Positions 56,302 to 64,000 of a stretch of 64,000 nt of DNA are shown here, piece after piece (the stretch's first letter is position 1; each line of letters begins with the position of its first letter). The notes under the pieces are model-generated. The model saw only the letters and a program-made list of their open reading frames with translations, ran no database searches and had not been told where the DNA came from. The translations under genes were made by a program, and so were the position numbers. Source of the DNA: Megalonaias nervosa (Eukaryota > Mollusca > Bivalvia > Unionida > Unionidae); assembly GCA_016617855.1 (NCBI GenBank), contig JAECUM010006721.1, positions 1 through 64,000 on the forward strand. Direction: 5' to 3'.

Positions 56302-57289
56302 ATCACAATATGTAATATTATACAACTGTTATACCTTCACCATTCTTTCTTGTAATTATGCAATAAAAAAAGTAAAGAAATTAAAAATATTAAGTACAAA
56401 ATGAAAGAAAGAAAATGGCCAGTCCTAACACAAACATGCAATAGCATGATTAAAACAATATATAATACACATACAACACACACAGGACATTAGGTTGATC
56501 CTTGGGCAAGATCACTAAATTTAGGGATCATGATACAGAAACCAGCTGCAAGAGCTAGTGTCTGAGGAATGAAATATATGTCATCAAAAGTGAACTGGGA
56601 AGGAAAACAAAGGGACCTTCTGAGTATGACACATCATAAAATAATAAAATGCAAATAGCAAAGAGTAAACCTGGAACAAAAGTAAATAATACTTTTTTCT
56701 TCCAAATTCATTTTGATGCTTTTACGGAAAAACAAACACCTACACTAGGGGGGATACAGAAACACATAAAAGCCTTTAAAATTTTCAGATGGTTGTAGAG
56801 AGAACACTTCAAAGGCCAAAAGCTTAACATAGCTGCACAGTTTATACACATATCCTTTGATATATGATTAAAACCATTATGCCAAACAATTGTCCATTAA
56901 TTACTTTAATGCACATTTATTTGATGCATTTAATTGGAAAGTTTGCCCGTGGTGAGAAATATAATTTCATTCACTTCATTCTGTGTTTCAATCAGTGATT
57001 GTCGACCATCTACAATACCTACCAGAAATGCTTCTCCATACAGTAAAGAGTTCAGAAAGAAAGGGCAGATAATGAGGTTACTGAAAGGGCTATATTTATG
57101 ATCCAGACTTGATAATCTTCAGCTTGTTATCATCTATACTATGGATGAGTTTCACTGTGAGCAAGAGACTGTGCCTATTCTGCCTCGTCATCCGACTATA
57201 GTAAAATAGGTCAAATTTACATGATGTAAGGTTTGGGAGATACTTTGCATAGAGTTAAGCTCTTATGATACTCGATAACCAAGATAGTG
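56301..57289. other. Intron 5, nothing recognised
   Basis: AT-rich, no coding or clear repeat signal. Confidence 0.6.
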
Positions 57290-57870
57290 AAATGGTTAAC
57301 TGTTAAGGCATTTAACATCCTTAGCTTTAAAGCTATTTAATATTTATAGATGAAACTTAGTATACTTATACATTAACACTATAAAATGTCATTTTATCTT
57401 ATATGGAGTTCTACTTTAAGGTCAAGGTCACATCTCAATATTTTATGCTTTTAAATTGCTTTCATTTTAAAAGTTTAAAGCTTGTTTGAGATTAAGGAAT
57501 GAAACTTGTACATGATCATCAGAACATATGCCACATACCACATTGGAGGCCCTGTCTTTAAAGTCTAGGTCATGGATCAATAGTTTGTTTATGACACTTT
57601 CTTTTCTACTCCTTTATCTTTGGAGCTTTCCAAGATGAAGGGATGCAGCCTGGTGTACGTATATGTCATCGTTAGTAGGTTTGTCATATACCACATTGGA
57701 ATTTAATCCTCAAGTCCAATGTATTAGTGTCATGTTGAATTTTTCTTTTGCACTTTCCTTTCTGCTTGGTAATTTGTTTCCCATTTGAGATGAGGGAATG
57801 AAACTTGTATGGATGTCTTCATGTATATAAATTCTGTTACTGTGTTGCCAAATTAAACATGTATATGCAC
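57290..57870. repeat. ~170-bp degenerate satellite, about three units, mollusc type
   Basis: Units share GGAATGAAACTTGTA, CATATACCACATTGGA, AAGTC-AGGTCATG and CTTTCTTTTCTACT words in the same order; AAGGTCAAGGTCACATCTC is at 57,419. Such monomers are common in bivalve genomes; the assignment to a named family was not checked. Confidence 0.7.
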
Positions 57871-58087
57871 ACGATGAATATCACTTCTGTTTTCTAAATA
57901 TAACTTCCTACTTTGTTGCTCATTATGTGTGGCCAGGAGATGTTTCCAAGCCAAACTGCTTGTGTTCCCCTGAATTAAAAATATATGTTGCCTTCATTGT
58001 TAGTGCAAGACTCTTTTTTTGACATAATACTAGAAAACACTAAATATAAATTCCTTTTTTTATTTACTATCATATTTACTTCTGTGC

Positions 58088-58265
58088 AGGGAGTCATGAT
58101 AGCTCAGTTATTATAGCATTGGATTTATGATCCAAAAGTAATAGGTTCATCTGCTTAGGCCAGTTAGAGTTGTCTCCCTGTGTCCTTGCAAAATGCACTT
58201 AGCTCACATTTCATGGCATGATATAGCCAATAATGTATTGAATAGTGCCTTTCAAAACCAAACAG
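58088..58265 (+). mobile_element. SINE family C, diverged copy
   Basis: A box-like ATAGCTCAGTTATTATAGC and B box-like GGTTCATCTGC, then TGTCCTTGCAAAATGCACTT (family form TGTTCTTGGGCAAGGCACTT) and CAAAACCAAAC near the end. Confidence 0.55.
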
Positions 58266-59106
58266 CCATTTACCCCTGTATAATGTGCACTTAAGACTGA
58301 TCACAGGGGAAGTGTTAGAGTATGTGAGGGTCTGATGATGCAAGCCGATACCACTCAAAAATGTATATGCTCATGGGCATTTTCTTGTGTTGCCTTTAGT
58401 TGAATATCCATCCCAGCATAAGATCATTACATCAAAAAGTATGGGGAAAAATACACTGACATTAATCATCCATAAAACCAGTCTTTAAAAATTCATGATC
58501 ATAGATTTCTCGTATCAAATACATATAGAAAAATGTGTGTTGGAAAGTGTGTGTTGGTAAATGTGTCTGTTGGTAAAAGTGTGTGGATTTTTTTTAGTAT
58601 GACACAGTTATTGAGATCACACTGGTTTCTGCAACAAAAGGCCTGCCTGGCTGATTTACAACAGGTTGTAAGTCTTTAATGAATTCCTAAGGTCTGTTAT
58701 TTTCAAACGACTTTATCACTTTTTTTCACAGGACAGTTATTGTACTTATTAAAAAAGAATTTCATTATTTAATGAGAGATGAAGCTGCAACACCATTATT
58801 TTATGTGCAGTATCTCCCAGAGTTGAAAGCATTACCTTGATATTTGGTCACATGGTCAACTTAGGTAGCAAGTCACATGATACTGATGGTATTGTAATGT
58901 AATGACCATGTCATTTCTAGGTCTTAAATATTTTTTACAAAAGCAAACATATTTACTACAGATATCCTGACCTTCATTACATCATGCACCTGCAGATCAT
59001 GATCTTTTATTTCATAGAACCATATTAGTGAATGACAGCAATCTGCCATCATGTTAAGTTATGGCAGATATAGGTATGTGATGTTTGTAGATGGGGATAT
59101 GTTATA
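58266..59106. other. Intron 5, nothing recognised
   Basis: Short GTGTGTTGGTAAATGTGT tandem at about 58,530-58,582; otherwise no feature. Confidence 0.55.
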
Positions 59107-59269
59107 TACAGCGAAACCTGTCCAAAGATACCAAGCATCCAAACCCAGAGGTCATCTCTGAAAACAGTTGCTCCTTCATGAATTTTTTGGCATCTAAAAT
59201 ATATCTAATCAGATTTTGTGATCAGGTGGTTGTTTAAAAGAGGTGAGCTGTAGCACAGGTTTGACTGTA
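59107..59269. mobile_element. 159-bp Tigger-type MITE
   Basis: CAGCGAAACCTGT at the left (59,109) and ACAGGTTTGACTG at the right (59,267) form the terminal inverted repeat, with TA on both sides (59,107-59,108 and 59,268-59,269). Confidence 0.75.
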
Positions 59270-59329
59270 GAACAATTTGGTTTTTGTAGGATATCTTTAC
59301 TGGGAATTACTTGTATTAAAGTTTAACCA

Positions 59330-59850
59330 AATCTGGTATGCAACTTTATCTTGAATCAGATGTATCCTCTGATGGATTTGATTTCGAGCTGTCACTGTCA
59401 TCATCTGGTGGAGTTATTGCTCTTGTTTATTCTCCCCCACCCCCATTTTCATTTCCACAGCAGAACTTTACCAAACTCTCTTCGATTTTAACCAAATTTA
59501 GTAAACGGCTTTATATTAATGAGAACTTAATTTCCAGCATTCTGCAACATGATTTACAAGAGTTATGCCCCAGATTAGCTGTCAGCTAATCTTTACCAGG
59601 TTTGTTCTTTTGACCAAATTTGTATAGAGGCTCTATATTGACGAGACACTTAATGAGTTTGATTTCCAGCATTTTACAAAGTCATTTACAGAAGTTATAC
59701 TTCCTAAGTACCCATCCTGTTGATTTCAACTAAATGTATCATGCACCTTTATATTGTTAAGACTTTGAATGAGTTAGATTTCTAACAGATCCATATCATC
59801 ATTTGGAGAGTTATGTTCCCATTCTCCTAACTTTTGCTTCTTGACACAAG
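59330..59850. repeat. ~150-bp degenerate satellite, about four units
   Basis: Units share TTTTAACCAAATTTGGTAT, TTTATATTGATGAGAACTT, GATTTCCAGCATTCTAC-AC and ATTTACAGAGTTATGCCCC. The open frame at 59,338-59,589 is repeat sequence. Confidence 0.7.
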
Positions 59851-59992
59851 ATCATCTGTGGAAGGTTCTGCTGAGCAAATTGTAATGTAATGAGCAGGGC
59901 CCTTGATGCCGCCATAGCTAATAGCTGTAGCTATGAAATTTTTAGCTAATAGCTGTAATTATTACATATTTAGTTAAGTCTGTTCCTTTTAG

Positions 59993-60127
59993 GTGAGGAA
60001 GAAGTTCAATCGAGAGGAGTATCAGAAAGTGGAAACCTTGTTTTTGGAGAGTATGCCAAGCACAACATCCATAATCAGCATAGAAAGAATCGAGAATGGT
60101 GAACTTTGGTCTAACTACCATAAGCAA
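59993..60127 (+). CDS. PARP12-like: PARP12/ZAP-like protein, exon 6: start of PARP catalytic domain
   Basis: Acceptor TTCCTTTTAG|GTG, 45 codons in phase 0, ending AAGCAA|GTATTG. YQKVETLFLESMP, TTSIISIERIENGELW and WSNYHKQ match the beginning of the PARP12/PARP13 ADP-ribosyltransferase domain (YQKV..LF..TM....I..IERVQN..LW..Y). The NAD-binding His-Tyr and the third catalytic residue lie in later exons that are not visible before 64,000, so activity cannot be judged. If the donor is not used the frame ends ten codons later (VLNGNILLKL, TGA at 60,158), which would give a protein without catalytic domain like the short ZAP isoform. Residues 603-647. Confidence 0.9.
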
Positions 60128-60336
60128 GTATTGAATGGAAATATACTATTAAAGCTTTGAAAATACAGTGCTCTCTCATTATAGATCTGTTCATGGAAGC
60201 ATTACAGTTTGGGTACTCTAAAGTGAAGTCACCTTATAACAAGGTACATGTATGTTGCAGTCAGGTTTTCATGTTCTAGGGTACTATGATTTCGAGTAAC
60301 ATATACCCACATCCAAGTTGGATCCTGCTGCAAACT
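60128..60336. other. Start of intron 6 with Tigger-like fragment
   Basis: 60,168-60,250 (CAGTGCTCTCTCATTATAGA to CACCTTATAACAAGG) resembles the units at 31,290-31,740. No exon. Confidence 0.45.
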
Positions 60337-60479
60337 GCATAGACCCAGATCTTCTGTTGCATAATGTGCCAGCAGATCTGTTTCTATGGAGTATGTTAGG
60401 AGTAATCAGCAGAACAAACAACATAGACCCTGATCTGCTGGCACCTTATGTGATGGCAGATCAGGGTCTATGTTGTTTG
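60337..60479. repeat. Two copies of a dispersed hairpin repeat
   Basis: At 60,416-60,479 CATAGACCCTGATCTGC and GCAGATCAGGGTCTATG form a perfect 17-bp stem with a loop of about 17 bases, extended by AACAA/TTGTT pairing. A diverged copy is at 60,337-60,388. Others lie at 32,350-32,400 and about 26,770. Confidence 0.85.
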
Positions 60480-60906
60480 CGGTTGGATGTGACTTGTAAG
60501 CAATTATGTATAGTATCTTTGAGGGTATTAATATTTGTGGCTTTGCAAGCACATTACATTGTTAATTAAATTGATGAATTGGGGTTGGGGTCCAGTTTTC
60601 TCACTCATGCGACAGAGGAATCTAGCTGTTTTGCAAACCTTACTTTTTGTATCTTAGTCTAGTCATCTCAGACCAGTCGTCTCAGTCAAGGTGTCCACGT
60701 GCTCAGAACTACTTTTATAAACAGAAACCCTTGGTGTCTTCTGCTGTACCTGATGCAGTTATTCTAAAATCAAACAACAACAACAACAAATATATAAAAA
60801 AACAGTAACTTAAGGTCAATCCATCTTTGAGAAAACACCATACAAAAACATTTCGAGAGAGACAGAGACACACATATGATGTTGAGCTTTTTGGTATTAT
60901 GCTACT
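60480..60906. other. Intron 6 or downstream, nothing coding
   Basis: A CAA trinucleotide run at 60,773-60,788; nothing else. Confidence 0.55.
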
Positions 60907-61118
60907 TAGTTCCACACAGCATGGTCAATTTTATCCTATATGCAGGCCTAAACTCGGTACATTTTCAGGTCAGCATCATTAAATGTAACTAAATCTACCT
61001 AACTAATTTTAAATACTTCGTGTGAACAAATTATATACTGTTAGCTACATTTAATAACGCTGACCTGAAAATTGACTGTGCTACAGATAGGATAAAATTC
61101 TTAATGCTGTGCTAAATG
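60907..61118. repeat. ~210-bp palindromic MITE
   Basis: TCAATTTTATCCTATATGCAG and TCAGGTCAGC-T-ATTAAATGTA on the left are repeated in reverse complement on the right (CTGACCTGAAAATTGACTGT, CTACAGATAGGATAAAATTC), with small changes. Confidence 0.7.
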
Positions 61119-61394
61119 AACTATAACAGAAATCAACTGATCCATGCACATAGACTATAGACCTATACACTTCATAGCCTCCCAAGTCTCTTAACAACTG
61201 CAGATAACTTAGTAACAGCCAGAAATGTGTTATGTCAAACATGCTTTATTCTATTTTTGTTAAGCATCTCTATTGCACCCCAGCTGAATCAAAAATATAC
61301 CTACAATATTTAATGACAAATAATGCACTTGCCAGCCAGAAGGAATCATTTATCCTTCAACACATTAATCCATAAGCAAATTTTACTGTAGCAC
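61119..61394. other. Nothing recognised
   Basis: AT-rich spacer between the palindromic repeat and a short open frame. Confidence 0.5.
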
Positions 61395-61610
61395 TTGCTA
61401 TATTTCCAAGACAGAAAAATAAATTTTCAAAGAATCCGTGAACTTGAAAGTTTAGCACATGGTTATCCACCAGGGTCCATATTTGGAGGGTCTTTTATAC
61501 ACGGGGGTACTTTTTCAATCAATATTAATTACAACACAAGTATGTCACAAACAGTTTCACCTCCTCTAAAGAAAAGGAGAGTTATATATGATAGTGACAC
61601 GGATCTCTAA
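61395..61610 (+). other. Open frame with NLS-like acidic C-terminus, unidentified
   Basis: The frame reads FQDRKINFQRIRELESLAHG, then FGGSFIHGGTFSININYNTS and ends PPLKKRRVIYDSDTDL before TAA. The GG-x-F-x-GGTFxINI word, basic cluster and acidic tail give a coding look and resemble C-termini of uncharacterised, often transposon-linked, metazoan proteins. It does not fit the PARP catalytic domain. No clear splice acceptor. It may be a last exon or a TE fragment. Confidence 0.35.
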
Positions 61611-62027
61611 TTACCCGTGAATAACCCAAAAATGGACACTCATGCTACATGTAACTTTAATAGCCTATATACTACAACAGAGCTGTGGGCCCAGTATCGT
61701 TTCATTATGTACAATATAATTTTATAAATTGGAACTGATGAAAATGAAACATTTTCTTGTAATAAATATTAATTATTTATTGTTAATTTGATATAACATC
61801 CATATATTAAATGTGATAATACCTCAAGACTATATAACATTTTATGTTGTTATTTTTTTGGCTCACGCATAAAAACTGTACTTCGGATCACACGTCACGC
61901 CACAATCCTCATTAACATATTTGTATTAATGCACCGCATGTAAACATTTGTGCATGAACTATATTGCACAAATGAGGAGTTCTTTCTTACTTTAAAGGAT
62001 AATATTGGGTGGGAAAAATAATCTGCG

Positions 62028-62161
62028 TTGGGATTTGGACTGAGACAAGGAAATCCCAGTCACAGGGTTACATTATATGTCTCCTCTGGAGGCTAGCCTC
62101 ATGGGGAGACAAATAATATAACCCCTTGACTGGGATTTCCTTGTCTCGGTCCAAACCCCAA
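62028..62161. repeat. ~134-bp perfect-looking foldback MITE
   Basis: TGGGATTTGGACTGAGACAA, GGAAATCCCAGTCA and TATGTCTCC on the left pair with GGGAGACA, TGACTGGGATTTCC and TTGTCTCGGTCCAAACCCCA on the right. The loop is only about 15-20 bp. Few mismatches, so recent. Confidence 0.88.
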
Positions 62162-64000
62162 AATAGATTCTATATGTCTTCACAGACTGATCTGCATCTG
62201 AACATGGATCTTTACATTTGTGTTATGTGGCAGTCATGAATTCACAGTATTCATCAATGTGAAATTGCATAATTTGTTGTCATACCAGAAGTTGAAAATG
62301 CACTCATCCAACTTATAATAACAAGTGAAAATTTATGGCAGTTGAGTGAATTTTCCAATCACTTCCATAAACCTTGCAGATTAAGGATTGACTGGTGTTT
62401 TTCTTTTATTGCCGGCTTTTTCTTTGAAAATCCATACCTTTACCAGATGTTTGTTTCCATTTGTTTTGATAAAACTGATGCAGATGTTGCACTCACTCTT
62501 TAATACTGATAAACAGTTAAGAGAAGAAAACCCAGACTGGTCTCAGTTTGTAATAACTTATGACAGGCAGTAGAATGATAACAGAATCTTGAAAACAACC
62601 TTTTGAGATTGTTGAATTTAGGTACTTACCATTGTCAGTTTCATATTTCAGTAATTATAACTGGTTGTGTACGAGTTTAGACTGGGAAACTAACAATTTT
62701 AGTGCTTTCCTGACTGGGCAAGTGTATTTTTAGACATTTGTCAACCCCACCATGAGTAAAAACCTAAAATTAAGTTAAATGCATTCAGTACACACAGTTG
62801 TAAATATTAACATTTATACAAGTCACATATGTTTCAATAGATCTTAAAGTATTTTGAAAAACAACATAAAACTGATATACTTATTTATTGTGTTTTATAT
62901 ATTGTTTTGAATTAATAAGTATTGGAATGTAATTTTGTTTGCAATTAGTACTGTATAAATTTCAGTACTGAACCACATAAACCGGATCAGTTAATTTGTT
63001 CATTTAGCAATATTTAGGATCATCCTTCTAGCAGAGGTCCTGTTAGGATTTTAAAACTAGGAGTCCAGGACTCCCATTTGGGTAAAAATAGGAGTCCCAC
63101 CAGCATGTTCTAGTCTCCCACCTACTGCTGAAATAAAATACTGCTTAATTGTTTATACAGTCCTAGAAAGTTATTTTCAATAGGTTTTCAAGGGCTTCCA
63201 AAAATCTGCAAGCAGCACTTTCTTAGGGAAAGTGGGTTGTGCTCCTATTTTGAATTGCAAACACATTTCATTCCAAGTTGGGTTACATTTCTTACTGAAT
63301 TAGTCATCTATCTGCAAATGTGATAAACATGCCACCACAATATAATACCGTATTTTATGTAATTTTTCGTACACGAAAAAATAATTATTAATTTCAGTGT
63401 GCGAAAAATTATATGTAAAATAATTATCATTTGGTGGTACTGAACGTGTACAAAAAATAAAGGGATCGTACCAAAACAAGTTTTACGGTACACACGCTAC
63501 TCGACAACCTAACGGTACAAACGTACAAAGTAAATGTATCTTTTCTGTCTCATTCTACTCTCAATTCAAGAATCTAATTACAATAAATCAAAAGTACTGT
63601 TGTTATGAGAGAGAGAGAGAGAGAGAGGATTATGTCTCAGTGTGCAAGCTCATCTGCATTTAGAACATATGTAGCTGTTATGTTGTGTAATATAGGCAAA
63701 ATGATCAAGGTGGTTTGAACATGTATAAGTTATTTGTATTATTTATTGGTAAATTGTAAGCAACGATACGACCCCACATCGTCAAGAAATTAAGTGCAAG
63801 TTGTATTTTTACCGCAACAATAATCTCATTATCAAACTGCAATAAAAAATAAAGAACTTGAAATCAATGTTGAAGTTAATGCACGTGAGTGCGCACGCGC
63901 GCGTGTGTGTGTGTGTGTGTGTGCACGCGCGCCAGAGAGATCAAACAAAATATTTTCAGTGTACAAAACCGTATTTATTCAGTGTAGTTGTGATTTGTAG
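62162..64000. other. Right end of window, nothing coding recognised
   Basis: Contains (GA)n at 63,606-63,628 and a (GC/GT)n run at 63,893-63,932. Around 63,350-63,480 short inverted TACGTAATTTTTCG/CGAAAAATTATATG words suggest a small inverted repeat (ATTTTTCGTACACGAAAAAT hairpin at 63,361). The frame at 62,388-62,573 has no motif. The remaining PARP exons must lie beyond or were not detectable. Confidence 0.5.

Noticed and set aside
62388..62573. ORF ending with KQLREENPDWSQFV and on, considered as the next PARP exon
   Set aside because: Does not contain the LFHGT or YG.GSYFA type motifs expected next and has no convincing acceptor.

Overview
This window looks like nuclear DNA of an AT-rich, intron- and repeat-rich lophotrochozoan, most likely a bivalve or other mollusc. 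The reasons are spliceosomal introns of 2-12 kb, tRNA-derived SINEs with clear target duplications, solo LTRs, piggyBac- and pogo/Tigger-type elements, short satellites with a molluscan look, and a decayed Polinton/Maverick. The species is an inference; the features themselves are read from the sequence.

Layout. Positions 1-16,936 hold a decayed Polinton (adintovirus-like element) that has been broken by an inversion. Its DNA polymerase B gene is in two complementary halves on opposite strands: the C-half at 1,263-2,796 (+) and the N-half at 7,009-8,735 (-). They are cut at the same point of the protein, and each half abuts a copy of a roughly 630-bp repeat arm (656-1,255 and 6,376-7,008). 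The element termini (105-bp repeats starting AGTAG when read inward) are at 2,846-2,950 and 16,826-16,930. They are followed by ATTGAA and TTCAAT, which are reverse complements. Turning the 1,256-6,375 segment round therefore gives inverted termini, a 6-bp target duplication (the Polinton hallmark) and a colinear polymerase gene. Between the ends lie, on the minus strand, a tightly packed run of small genes (fibre-like protein, then six unknowns). On the plus strand are a Cys-rich protein, an HNH protein, a packaging ATPase with a changed Walker A lysine, a penton-like minor capsid protein, a short basic protein, a DUF5679-type zinc ribbon, a parvovirus-type phospholipase A2 and a piece of rve integrase. 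I find no major capsid protein or protease. Nearly all genes carry frameshifts or stops, so this is a fossil.

Positions 16,937-23,164 are gene-poor. They hold a degenerate 69-bp minisatellite, a solo LTR (19,908-20,823) and a foldback hairpin (22,183-22,281).

Positions 23,216-60,127 and beyond hold one host gene on the plus strand, a PARP12/ZAP (ZC3HAV1)-like antiviral-type protein. Six exons are supported by splice sites and by matching phase at every junction. They encode an N-terminal helical domain, five CCCH zinc fingers, two WWE domains and the first part of a PARP catalytic domain. The rest of the catalytic domain is not visible and is presumably beyond the right edge. The introns are filled with mobile and tandem DNA: four copies of one SINE family with target duplications, other SINEs, a 3.7-kb terminal-inverted-repeat element (27,485-31,198), a Tigger-like element (35,104-36,760), a solo LTR with a perfect 5-bp duplication (42,489-43,791), a piggyBac-type element with TTAA on both sides (43,981-44,834), a 29-bp minisatellite of about 31 copies (38,085-38,996), and several hairpin MITEs. 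An endogenous dsDNA-virus-like element and an antiviral zinc-finger PARP gene are neighbours here; nothing in the sequence shows a functional link.
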